From contig RSEH01000311.1 in NCBI GenBank assembly GCA_006503475.1, positions 1-50,697 of the forward strand: a stretch of 50,697 bases of DNA. Direction: 5' to 3'. Shown in pieces: positions 1-9,843 of this stretch. This DNA comes from Stentor roeselii. Lineage: Eukaryota; Ciliophora; Heterotrichea; Heterotrichida; Stentoridae. The notes beneath the pieces were generated by a model. It was given only the letters and a program-made list of their open reading frames with translations, had not been told where the DNA came from and made no database searches. Numbering within the stretch: the first letter of the stretch is position 1; each line of letters starts with the position of its first letter. The translations under genes and the position numbers were made by a program.

Positions 1-1390
1 TGCAACAAGAGCTTAACTTTCTGCGAGTTCCACATCGAGACGCACCTAAAAGAGCCAGGAAGTCACTCCAAGCGTCCTCTGCTGAACCTCGAGTAGGCCT
101 TGAGAGGTGAGATGAATAATGTCTCAGGTGCTGTGAAACAACTGATAATGACCGGCAAGGAAATGTTCACCGAGGTCTGCAACAAGCTGGTCAAGATCAC
201 TGTGAACCTGACTGAAAACAAGAAGCTTGATCAGCATGTCAAACAACTTCCCTTCAAACGACCTCAACATTGATTCAATCCGACAACTCGGCGACTTCGG
301 CCTCAAGTTCAAGAAGCCGGAAGACTTCAAGAAGATGATTGACCAGCACTTCTCCCAGGAAGACGCCACTGTCGACTTCGCACTTTTCAATGCAGAGTTT
401 CAGAATATCATGAGTCATCTTCAGCAGAGCAATGAACTTCTGAATAATGTCAGAAGTCAAACTGATCTTGACAAGGCGAATAGGGAAGAGGTCTTGAATA
501 GGATTCAGAGGATTGAAGAATCTGCGCAACAGACTCCGGCTGAATTTGAGAGTCGAGTAAAAATGATTGAAGATAATTTTAGGAGAAGAGAAGAACTTCT
601 GATAACTAGAACTAAAACGAAAAAGGTCAGGACTCGTGTCAGAGATCTTGAATATAAACTTGAAAATCAGGGAAAAGTGCTGGAAGAAGTCAAACAGAAG
701 TTCGTTAATATCGCTTATGGAATTGAGCAGAACAATCAGAATATTAGAGAGTTCCAGAGGAATGCCGAATATTAGCTGAATTTGAGGTTTGTTGAACTTA
801 ATCAGACTGTTGACAGGCAGGTGAATGAAATGAATACTGTCATGGACTGTGTGATCAGGTGATCAGCATTCTTGCTTAAACTAGCTCAGCTTCTTAATCG
901 AGTTCAACCATATAAGATTTGACTAAGTGTCGCTTCTCAAAGACTGAATCATTCTAATCTTGAACTCACTTACTCACATTGCCAAAGCCCGTACCATTCC
1001 TTTCAGGAAAAATAAAAAAATTTCGATGCCGCTTGAAATCTAATTCTTTGCATAGACTGAGCCATACAAAACTTTGAACTCGGTTGAATCCAAAACTTTA
1101 CTTTAGACCAAGGCTGATATCATTTCATTGTTTAGTAGATGAAAGAGTTTGGTTATTCAGAAAAACTTTTTGCAGGTAGCCGACTCTTCAAGGCTGCGAC
1201 AGTAACTCAATGAGTCTCAAATGATTTTAAGGAACTTATGAGTGCTTGATTGATTAGTATGATGAAATTTTGATATGGCCAGGTAAACTGGCGCTTCCGA
1301 AGCTCGGCTCTCTAGGACTGGCTGGGGTGGCGACTGTGATTGGCTTGTCAGGAATATATAAATTCTCGATGCTTAGTGTATTGTAGAGAT
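1..1390 (+). pseudogene. Decayed B-box/coiled-coil (TRIM-like) gene, 5' end outside window
   Basis: Frame 1 opens the window with a Cys/His-rich stretch (C-x6-C-x2-H-x3-H-x6-H, about residues 1-22) like the end of a B-box. It meets TAG at 91-93, stays open in the same frame to TGA at about 266-268, and a +1 frame (from about 206, ATG at 236) continues as a long coiled coil to TAG at 773-775. Past that stop the same frame is again protein-like to about 862. Further fragments follow near 865-1010 and a hydrophobic one near 1270-1385. Base composition is richer in C and G than the AT-rich spacer downstream. No 15- or 16-nt GT...AG segment removes the stops or repairs the frame. Two in-frame TAGs, a frameshift and scattered remnants point to a pseudogene. 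The coiled-coil piece alone (236-775, 179 aa) could still be expressed. Confidence 0.6.
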
Positions 1391-2872
1391 TTTAATGATG
1401 CTTATCCGTTTATCACTGATAAAACTGTCATGCATAGGTGTAAACCTTATCTAGTCATTTATTACTTGAAACGATTTATTTTCACTGAAAAGATCTTTAT
1501 GATATGATGGTTTAGTTTTTATTATGTTGGTAATTAGGTGCTAAAGAATCAAGAATTTGTAATTTATTCTTTAGAACTAAATTTTGTTGTTAATCTAACT
1601 CTCTAATTAGAAACTTAAGTATTTTTAGATCTTATATTAAAGATTATTTTTCTTAAAAATTATAATTAATCATCATTTAAGTATTTGGGTTCATTATATT
1701 ATAAAATAGTTGATAGAAACTTATAATACCTAGCTTCTCCTATCATATATAGAATCTATGGATAATAGTTTCTTTTAGCATTTTCAGCAGTTCTTATCAT
1801 TTTCTTACCAAAAACTTTTTTAAATTGAACAAAAATTTAAAAGTAAGAACTAATCATTATGAATCAAAGACAATGCCCAAACCACATTTCGTGCCAAAGC
1901 AGTTCAATAACACATCTCTTTAGAGTTAATATTCTGGATTTTAACATTAGGTCCTCTAAATGTTACTGATAGTTCGTTATGAAATCACTAAGGTCTAAGA
2001 CTCTGAAACATCATGAAAAAATCAATCAAGTATCAGTTGGTTTATAGCATAAATCTCGATTTTTTTTTTTCAGTGAAAGCGCAGGTAATACTAGGTCTAA
2101 TCTTAAGATATGAGTAAATTTTATAAAATCAGATGATTTTCTATCGTTTTGGTTGATATTATTCCTATAGTTCTTCTATAACTAAATGGGTATTATTGTG
2201 CAAGACCTTAAACGAGAAGTTAACCAATATCTAAAAATTTTCTAACTTTTTCTGAGTTTTCATTTCTTCGATCTTTTTGCAAGTGGGGCTACGATCATAT
2301 CCTTAAACTCTCAGCAGTGTATAGATGAAAATTTCTGACTTTGCGATGCGTGAGTCTCAGTTTGTTTCCAAGATATGCAATCTTTTGCATGTATAAAAAT
2401 GTAGGCCTATTACAAAAAAAGTAGACAAGACTAAATTGATATTAGAAACTCATTTCCATATCAAATAATTATAATACTTATGAACACTTGAGAGCTTTAA
2501 TAATTTGAGTTTTTTAAGACTTTCTGATATTATATCTTACTACCTTCTGAAATTTTGAATTAATTATTTATTATTTTGTTTTGCTAACTTCTGTGCTTTA
2601 AAGGTTAGTTACTCATTATTTTTAGTTTTATCTCTATTATCTGTCTAAATTGTATTTAAATTCCATAAATTAAACTATTTATACAGCTACAGTTTTTGGC
2701 TATGAGCCATAATTATGCTTATCCAAGATGAGTTTTTGTAATTACTTTATCACTATCAATAATATTTCTTTTATTATAAAATATAGACAATTTTGAATTC
2801 CAGAATAATAAATTCTAGAATATGTTTGCTTTAAGATGCTTATAAATAGGATTTGATAATTAATTAATATAA
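1391..2872. other. AT-rich spacer
   Basis: No open reading frame of note on either strand. Very AT-rich, with long A and T runs (a T run near 2060-2072). I see no tRNA, repeat array or conserved motif. It is wide compared with the 2-100 bp spacers of the right half of the window. Confidence 0.6.
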
Positions 2873-5431
2873 ATGTCTATAATAATAATGATGTTTATTC
2901 TCGATGGATGCTCAAACATCCACAAAATACGACAAATAGAAGAAAATTTGTCAATCACTGTACTGGAAGCCGAAGAAATCATTAAGAGATTTTTGTGCAC
3001 CACTGAAGATATTTCACTCAGAGTAAATGGACAAGAACTACAAAAAGATGCAGTATTACCAAGATCATTGATTAGGATTGAATTGAAATCTATGAAAATT
3101 GCCTCAATAAATACATCAGATTCGAATGAAAGCTCAAAAAAAATAAAGACAAAGGATAATCAAGATAAATTTTGTTTTTTTAAATCTTATTCTGCGAAAT
3201 TTTTAAATTCAATAATTGCCTGTGCTTCACAATTTTGTGTTCTCTACCACGATAACAAAGAAACAAGCTTTAAGTCTCTATTTTTTAAAACAAGTATAAA
3301 AAAATTGATTCACGAAACTCTTCCGATATTATTAGAGCCTGAAGCTTCACAGGGAAATGATAAAGAATTTTCATTTATATTTGATAAAATTTTACACAAC
3401 TTGGATGAATACATAGAGTCGAAAATTAAATATTCAAAGCATTATTTCAAAAAAGTTTATAGTTCTATGAAAATTATACAATATTTAATAAAGATTGAAA
3501 GAACTAAAGAAACTGAATTATGGATAAAAAGTTGCACTAATTTACTTCAACTACTTTTAGATAATAAAGGTACATCCAAACTTATTTTTGAACTCGAAAA
3601 ATCAATAACACAAACAATAAATAATTATGATATAAATTTAAATTCGATTCAGTTACTTGACGGCGATAAAAAATTATTTATTATGGGGTTACTAGACTCA
3701 AATTCAATAAAAAAATTCTTTTATGACAGGGGATTTTTTGGTTATATAGATAGAGCTTTAGATCTACTGAAAGAAACTTATTCCTCTGACATTACTTTCC
3801 CTGTTTCATCTAATTTAATCGATGAAAAAATTATTATATTTTCTATTCGAGAAGCCGCAACTTCATGTAATATGACTAACAATCTAGTTTGTAATATAGC
3901 TTACTTTTTATTATTTCTTCAGGAACTCTTTGAGTCACTGAGCAATGAATTACCAGAAATGAATGACTATCCAGAATCAAATTTATTTTATGGAATTTAT
4001 GATAAGATTGATGAAAAAATAAGTAAAAGTATTCATAATCATCTACAAAGTCAGGATCCTGAATTTGATTCTTCATTTCTAAGTAATTATAAGTTTGAAA
4101 AAAAATTTATTAACATAAAACCAAGAAAATTTGAATATATTAGAAATGTCATAATCGGAAATAAAGTAAAGGACTTACTTTTTTATAGAAGAATGAGAAA
4201 TAACAGATTAGAAAAGAAATTTAATAAAAAATTAAACCCCAAAGACTTACTTGCATTATCAATTAATATTGATCAAAACTTTTCGGAAGAATTCAAGGCT
4301 GTAATATTCTTTACTAATCTAGAAATGATTTTATTTAAGGTTCTAATATATATAAATAAGCTCAATGGCCTTTGCTTGGAAAAATTAAAAATATATATAA
4401 CTTGCATAGCTCAATCGTTTTATTCACAAATTAAAAGAATGATGATGGGGAAAATATCATGTATTGAACAATATTTTACAAATCAATTTCATTTTGAATT
4501 CCCACTGATGAACACTATAGAGAAACTTCTTTTAAGATTATCAGATATTAATTTCTGCTTGGAAGGAGAAAAAGAAGCAGATGATATTTTTAATTTTAAA
4601 AAAGTTTGGAAAGGTTTCACTCTAAAAGGAATATTAGAAATATATTGGTCGTTTAAAAACCCCAGTTTTGATTATGCTTTGTTGATGTACAGATTCGAAC
4701 TTCTGGCTGAGTTACTAAGTCTTAGATCAATTACAAATCTCCAAAAAAATGTTATAAAATACTTGTTTGTAAGTGATTCTGAAATTTATCAAGTTCAAAA
4801 CAATCTCAAAACTCTACAAGACTTGAGGCTTGTTTGTGAATTCAGAAGAATAATGCTCAACCCCGCAATAAAAAATGCTTATTCAGATTTAAAAAATTTT
4901 ATTGAATATGAAGAAATCTTAGAAGAAGCTCTAAAAAACACTTTTATATTTTTGACCCCTAAAAGTTTTTATGGAAGGACTCTTATTTCTAAGCAGATAG
5001 TATTGGGAAATTTTAATAATATGAAATATGAAAATGAGATGTTAAATGGTGGATTGCTTTATGTATTCATTCACGAGTTTGCTCACTATATACAGAGGTA
5101 TAGTACTAAAACATTTACAGAACTTTTAGAGTTTAATATATCTCCTAATTATAATTTAGCCCAACGAGAAGCTGGATTTGAAATCGAGAAGAAACTGTTC
5201 GGAAATCCGTCAAAACTTTACTTAACAGGAAAAAAATTTCTGTTTAATATTCCTGATAGTGTTAATCAAGAAAATATTCTTGAAGAGTTTAAGAGAGCCA
5301 ATACACCAGATAAGGAATTTTTGTTAGTGAGAAACATGGATTCAGGTGAGATTGAAACCCTAGATTTGGATGGTTATTGTGGAATTCATCAACGAAGAAT
5401 TACATTTAAGAATTATATTGATAGGAATTAG
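2873..5431 (+). CDS. Putative zinc metallopeptidase-like protein (HEFAH), 852 aa
   Basis: Single-exon 852-aa protein, Lys/Asn/Ile-rich, TAG stop. Near the C terminus is HEFAH (residues 734-738), a canonical HExxH zinc site in a hydrophobic helix. A downstream REAGFE (Glu766 or Glu770) could supply the third zinc ligand of a gluzincin-type enzyme. About residues 3-73 end in a stretch (VNGQEL, DAVLP, SLIRIEL) that resembles a ubiquitin-like fold; this is weak. The roughly 600 residues between are helical and unrecognised, with no signal peptide or clear membrane segment. No neighbour suggests a pathway. What is seen is the motif; peptidase activity is inference, and the family is not recognised. 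Confidence 0.7.
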   Translation: MSIIIMMFILDGCSNIHKIRQIEENLSITVLEAEEIIKRFLCTTEDISLRVNGQELQKDAVLPRSLIRIELKSMKIASINTSDSNESSKKIKTKDNQDKFCFFKSYSAKFLNSIIACASQFCVLYHDNKETSFKSLFFKTSIKKLIHETLPILLEPEASQGNDKEFSFIFDKILHNLDEYIESKIKYSKHYFKKVYSSMKIIQYLIKIERTKETELWIKSCTNLLQLLLDNKGTSKLIFELEKSITQTINNYDINLNSIQLLDGDKKLFIMGLLDSNSIKKFFYDRGFFGYIDRALDLLKETYSSDITFPVSSNLIDEKIIIFSIREAATSCNMTNNLVCNIAYFLLFLQELFESLSNELPEMNDYPESNLFYGIYDKIDEKISKSIHNHLQSQDPEFDSSFLSNYKFEKKFINIKPRKFEYIRNVIIGNKVKDLLFYRRMRNNRLEKKFNKKLNPKDLLALSINIDQNFSEEFKAVIFFTNLEMILFKVLIYINKLNGLCLEKLKIYITCIAQSFYSQIKRMMMGKISCIEQYFTNQFHFEFPLMNTIEKLLLRLSDINFCLEGEKEADDIFNFKKVWKGFTLKGILEIYWSFKNPSFDYALLMYRFELLAELLSLRSITNLQKNVIKYLFVSDSEIYQVQNNLKTLQDLRLVCEFRRIMLNPAIKNAYSDLKNFIEYEEILEEALKNTFIFLTPKSFYGRTLISKQIVLGNFNNMKYENEMLNGGLLYVFIHEFAHYIQRYSTKTFTELLEFNISPNYNLAQREAGFEIEKKLFGNPSKLYLTGKKFLFNIPDSVNQENILEEFKRANTPDKEFLLVRNMDSGEIETLDLDGYCGIHQRRITFKNYIDRN

Positions 5432-6300
5432 ACTAGTAATTAATAAACATACCAAAAATCTTAGAAACTAACATAATTTGTTTAAATATCTATAAGAATT
5501 TCAATAAATCAAGACTAAATCTAAAAAAAAATTGCATCATCAATTTAACAACATTTACTCTTAATTCAATCAACCCTAAATTTCTGAGGATCAATCTTCC
5601 TAAAAATTTCTGCCGAAATCCTAAATTCTTAAAATATTATATAATTGGAGAATCTCAAGTTTATACTACTCTACCTAATAATTCAATCAATGTAGCGCAT
5701 AAGTTCAGTTAATATAAATAATGATTCTTTCAAAGGTACAGGACAAGTGACTCTCATACATAAAACTCTTCTTAAAATTGATTTTTCAAGTATTTTCTGA
5801 ACTTTTGAAGGTTTTACTAATCCCTTTCAGTGAAGAAGCGAGTTTGCTTTATGAGCAGCCAGTCTTCGTTAAAAACTCAAATTGACTATAATGATCACAG
5901 AAAGCCTAAAGAATTGAACTATAAGTCACTTTAAGTCAAATAATCAAAACCAAGGTCTCCTATGTGATTAGTGGTAATTTAATAAAACCAAAGAATTTTC
6001 TCGTCTTTTACCACAAATAATTGTAAAAAGATAATATTTTAGTAAAGTTTCGTATGATAGAAAGTTTTGGCGGCCTAAAACCTTCAAAATACATAAATCT
6101 TCACAGTTAATTACATTTGGGTTAAACAGATATCAATCTTCTAAAGCATAATATTAGTTGACTAATAAGTGAGATAAGTGAGATCCTAGAATTCACTAAA
6201 AAGAAAGACTTTGTAGCTTAATTTAATCAACTCTAAGAGTCTTCCATAAATCGTGAAAGATAAAATAATCCTAGAAATCTTAAGGAATTTATTACTAAGT
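5432..6300. other. AT-rich spacer upstream of the TRP-like pair
   Basis: No gene-sized open frame. It contains an isolated copy of the TTTGGCGGCC element at 6066-6075, which lacks the TTATAAA-ATG that follows the other two copies. Confidence 0.6.
6065..6075 (+). promoter_or_regulatory. Orphan TTTTGGCGGCC element
   Basis: Same 10-mer as upstream of both TRP-like channel genes, in the same orientation, about 245 bp before the first channel's ATG. No start codon follows closely. It could be an upstream binding site or a promoter left from a lost gene copy. Confidence 0.4.
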
Positions 6301-6320
6301 TTTTGGCGGCCTCTTATAAA
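6301..6320 (+). promoter_or_regulatory. TTTGGCGGCC + TTATAAA element abutting the ATG of TRP-like gene 1
   Basis: TTTTGGCGGCC (6301-6311), then TCTTATAAA, then ATG at 6321. The same arrangement precedes the paralogue at 9844. GC-rich 10-mers are rare in this AT-rich spacer, so conservation at the same distance from both starts (9 and 8 nt) suggests function, or recent duplication of the promoter. Confidence 0.55.
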
Positions 6321-9300
6321 ATGAAAGGTCAATTACCCGGTATGGTAACTAATACAAGGTCTCCGAAAGGTAATTTTAATGAGAAAAAATTGAGCGGAGG
6401 TGATTCTGCAACAGTTCTAGAAACAGAAAATCTTCTAGAAATGCATAGTAATCTTGGACTCAAAGAATTCAATCGAAGGTCCTTATCTGGGTTCAATAGA
6501 AGTATTGAATTGAAAGACCCATCAAAGCTTCATATCGATGAAATAAATTCAGATAATTTTTGGCTTAAAGAAACTACTTGGGAGTCTCGAAAAAATTTCG
6601 CATTGAAAAATATTATGAAACTTACTGAAGAAAAGAATAATACTTTTCATACTCTTGCTTATCAATGCAGATATGAACAAATAAAAAAATTATATAGCAG
6701 ACAAAAAAATACCAAAACAGATTCACAAGGAGAAATAGATAAAACTTCTTATGAAAATAAAGAAGAAAATACAAGTTCAGAAATAAAATTAGATCAAAAA
6801 GATGTTTTAGGACTTAGTCCTTTAATATATGCCATATGGGGTGAAGAGGATAATAATGATCAAGAAAAGAAAACTAGTAGATTTATCCTTAGTCTTTTTT
6901 TTAGCGTGCCTGAAGATTCTATTGAGGATATTTTGAAAACTGAAAAAAATCATAAGCCATCACTTGAAATTAAGTCAGGAACAGCTGAATCAAAAGAAAA
7001 TAATCAATTCGACTTATCTGCAATAAAAAACGAACTAGGACATGCATTCATCCATGAAATTTTTGATTTCAATAAAATAAAGATTGATGAAAATAATTGC
7101 ATAGAAAGGTTTTGGTATGAAGAAATAATCACCAACAGTTCTGATGAAGCTCTCTCTTTTGCAATCCTAAAAAAAGGTTTACCTGTAGATAAATTTAACT
7201 TTAAGCACTCCAGATGCAAATATAAGAATAATATTTCAATATTCGCATTCGCGTTAAGGGTTAAATCGATTCAATGTTCAACTCTCCTTTTTGATAGTCT
7301 GATAAAATTCGCAGATTTGAAACAATTTTTACCGATCATTGAGGATGAAATTTCTGAATACTTGACATTCAACTCTGAATTGATAAAATTATTATTAGAA
7401 AATTTGACTACATCTTTAGAAAAATCAATGACTGTCAATATTAATAGAATACCAAGTTCTAAGTTGGTGATTACTAATGGAAACGAAACTGCTGAAGAAA
7501 AAGCCTTAGCATTATTTGAAAATATGATTTATGCAAAAGATTATATGCAATGCAAGATTATTAGTTCAAAGATGAGGCTTCCAGGTAATTCTGGAACTAA
7601 AGAAAGTTTAGAATTTCTTCAGAGGTTAGCTACTTCTGAAAATTTATTGTTGTTTAAAACACCCCTTATCAAACTTTACCTTGAGAGCAAATGGGCAAAA
7701 GTTTGGCTCATTATTTTGCTTGAAAGTTTTTTAATGTGGATTAATGTAGTCGTTATGTTGTTATTGAATTTTGTTTATAAAAATAATATTGATTTATTGA
7801 TTATATTTGCAGTTTTAAATACAATTTTGGCACTTTTTGAAATATTTCAATTGTACTCAAGTTACTTACTTCAGTTCCTTGAGTATGTGAATAAAAAATA
7901 TTATTACTTAGGTGTTCGATTACTTGCAGTATTATTTTCCTTTTGGCCTAATTTTCAAACACTAATTTGTTTGTTGTACCTGATCATTTCAGCATTATTT
8001 GTTTCAGATGCAGGAATAAAGCAGATACTTAGTACTTTGCTCTGTTTTTTACTATTTATAGCAATTATATTGTTAGCTTTTTGGGCTCAGTGGGAATATA
8101 CACCTTTCCTTATGGCTGGAAATGGATCAGTACTTGCGGTAGTCTGTTTTTGTTTGGCAGTTTTTTATTTTAAAAAAAACAACTCGAGGGTTCTTTTCAA
8201 CTTTTCTTTGAGAATCTTGCAGTTGGCAATGCTTATCATTGTATTATTTACGACAGATAAAAATTTGGGAATTTTAGTATTAACTTTAATGCTTAATATA
8301 ACAGTTTTCATGACTCAAAGCGTCTTTATTATAAACAAAAACTTACTAACACGTGAATTCCTTAAAGATAAAATGATGCTATTACTAGATTTGTTGATCA
8401 TAATTATTTTTTCAATAAATTTTTATACATCAAGTCAAAGAGATTATTATATTGTAAGCTCACTATCCCTTACTTTTGCTGTATTTAATATATGTGCAGT
8501 ACTAAATTACTTAAAGCAAAATAACTTTGAATTAAGAGGAAGATCTAAGGTAATTCTTAAAATAATCACAACTTTCTTTTCTGCCTTACTAATCGGTTTT
8601 AATTTAGATGATAATTTTCCAGCAAAGATCTTCGTAATTATCACAGAAATATTTTTTATGGTAGGTTTTTCGAGACCTAAAAGAATCAGCATAATGAAAA
8701 TCCTAAAAAACACAATAAAAATGATATTTAGTTGGAGAGCTATTAATGCATCTCGAGTTGGTCTGTCAGTGTATTGGTTTTGGTATACATACAGGGACAT
8801 CAACGGGCCAACTAACAGATACGTTTTCTTACTTCTTGTCCTTATGAGAGGCTTAACGAGTTTTCGTAGTTTCAAAATGACTCGTTATTATGTTCGGCTT
8901 ATCATCAATTCACTCAAAGAAGTTCTTCCCTTTATCCTTATTTTCTTTTACTCGACTATGAGTTTCGGAATCATTTGCTCTATTTATAATGATAATGACT
9001 TTGAGGATATCTGGATGTTTCCTTATGACCTTAACATTGGTGCAGCTTCTCATGAAAGCACAAATGATATGAACTATTTCTCGTTTTTTATTGCAACTGT
9101 CATTAATGTCATCATCATGCTAAACCTCCTCATCTCTATTCTTGGTGATTCTTATGACAGGTTTCAATTGAATTCGACTGAAATTGATTATATTGAAATG
9201 GCTCAAACTCTTGTTGAAATTGAAAGTTTGATTGCTTGGAGGAGAATTAAAAATGATGAAAAAGCTTTTTTGGTCGGGATTATCAGTGATGAGAAAACTA

Positions 9301-9497
9301 AAGTCAGAAAAGGAAAGGTTACTATGGAAGAGTTTACTGAACTGAAAAATGTTGTAGAGTCTCTGAAAATTAATATGGAAGAACAATTTAAAAACTTGGT
9401 TGAAAAAAGTAAAAAAGCTAAGTTGATTTTAGAAAATAAGGTTGAAATTGGAGCTAGGCACTCTGGGAAATCTCAGTTTGATAATCGTTCATCATAA
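6321..9497 (+). CDS. TRP-like ion channel, tandem paralogue 1
   Basis: 1058-aa protein. I chose the ATG at 6321, just after TTATAAA; the in-frame TTG upstream lies inside the promoter element. The N-terminal half (about 1-455) is soluble with ankyrin-like pieces (HTLAYQC near 110, GLSPLIYAIWGEED near 170, NELGHAFIHEIF near 237). About 459-950 holds at least eight hydrophobic helices. The last pair has the TRP/polycystin pore layout: LPFILIFFYSTMSFG (about 868), a re-entrant loop with FPYDLNIG, then a long S6 ending LLISILGDSYDRFQ. The cytosolic tail is helical. It is probably a non-selective or Ca2+-permeable cation channel in the cell or ciliary membrane. It has the same domain plan as the next gene, 346 bp downstream. 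Ion selectivity and gating cannot be read from the sequence. Confidence 0.85.
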   Translation: MKGQLPGMVTNTRSPKGNFNEKKLSGGDSATVLETENLLEMHSNLGLKEFNRRSLSGFNRSIELKDPSKLHIDEINSDNFWLKETTWESRKNFALKNIMKLTEEKNNTFHTLAYQCRYEQIKKLYSRQKNTKTDSQGEIDKTSYENKEENTSSEIKLDQKDVLGLSPLIYAIWGEEDNNDQEKKTSRFILSLFFSVPEDSIEDILKTEKNHKPSLEIKSGTAESKENNQFDLSAIKNELGHAFIHEIFDFNKIKIDENNCIERFWYEEIITNSSDEALSFAILKKGLPVDKFNFKHSRCKYKNNISIFAFALRVKSIQCSTLLFDSLIKFADLKQFLPIIEDEISEYLTFNSELIKLLLENLTTSLEKSMTVNINRIPSSKLVITNGNETAEEKALALFENMIYAKDYMQCKIISSKMRLPGNSGTKESLEFLQRLATSENLLLFKTPLIKLYLESKWAKVWLIILLESFLMWINVVVMLLLNFVYKNNIDLLIIFAVLNTILALFEIFQLYSSYLLQFLEYVNKKYYYLGVRLLAVLFSFWPNFQTLICLLYLIISALFVSDAGIKQILSTLLCFLLFIAIILLAFWAQWEYTPFLMAGNGSVLAVVCFCLAVFYFKKNNSRVLFNFSLRILQLAMLIIVLFTTDKNLGILVLTLMLNITVFMTQSVFIINKNLLTREFLKDKMMLLLDLLIIIIFSINFYTSSQRDYYIVSSLSLTFAVFNICAVLNYLKQNNFELRGRSKVILKIITTFFSALLIGFNLDDNFPAKIFVIITEIFFMVGFSRPKRISIMKILKNTIKMIFSWRAINASRVGLSVYWFWYTYRDINGPTNRYVFLLLVLMRGLTSFRSFKMTRYYVRLIINSLKEVLPFILIFFYSTMSFGIICSIYNDNDFEDIWMFPYDLNIGAASHESTNDMNYFSFFIATVINVIIMLNLLISILGDSYDRFQLNSTEIDYIEMAQTLVEIESLIAWRRIKNDEKAFLVGIISDEKTKVRKGKVTMEEFTELKNVVESLKINMEEQFKNLVEKSKKAKLILENKVEIGARHSGKSQFDNRSS

Positions 9498-9825
9498 TTA
9501 TTATAGTTTAGATCAATAATTAGTTAACATTAAACGACTTTAAAAATAATTCCAAGAAATTCTTTATTAATGTATTTTTACTACCTTCTTAGAGCTTAAT
9601 TAATTTATATAAAATAATAATAGAGATTTAGAACTCTTTATGGTAGCATCTAACTTTCAAAGCTCTAAAAACATCATATTTTCTTAAAAAACACCAGATT
9701 CCTAATAATTTTCACTCACTAAAAGTCTAATATTAACCCAAAAAGCTTCATATTGTAATCCTATGATCACTTAATTTTTCAAGTTTAAAAATTCAACATC
9801 TCTATGAATCCTTCCTATTGAATAC
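9498..9825. other. Spacer between the two TRP-like genes
   Basis: AT-rich and without an open frame. The next gene's promoter element starts at 9826. Confidence 0.6.
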
Positions 9826-9843
9826 TTTGGCGGCCACTTATAA
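9826..9843 (+). promoter_or_regulatory. TTTGGCGGCC + TTATAAA element abutting the ATG of TRP-like gene 2
   Basis: TTTGGCGGCC (9826-9835) followed by ACTTATAA and the ATG at 9844, so TTATAAATG is contiguous. It nearly matches the element at 6301-6320. Confidence 0.55.

Noticed and set aside
91-93. TAG at the left edge removed by a short intron
   Set aside because: The only GT...AG options around it are 14 or 19 nt, and a 14-nt removal would break the frame that continues downstream.
5573-5580. Telomere-like CCCTAAA
   Set aside because: Single occurrence, not repeated; no telomere or chromosome end is supported.
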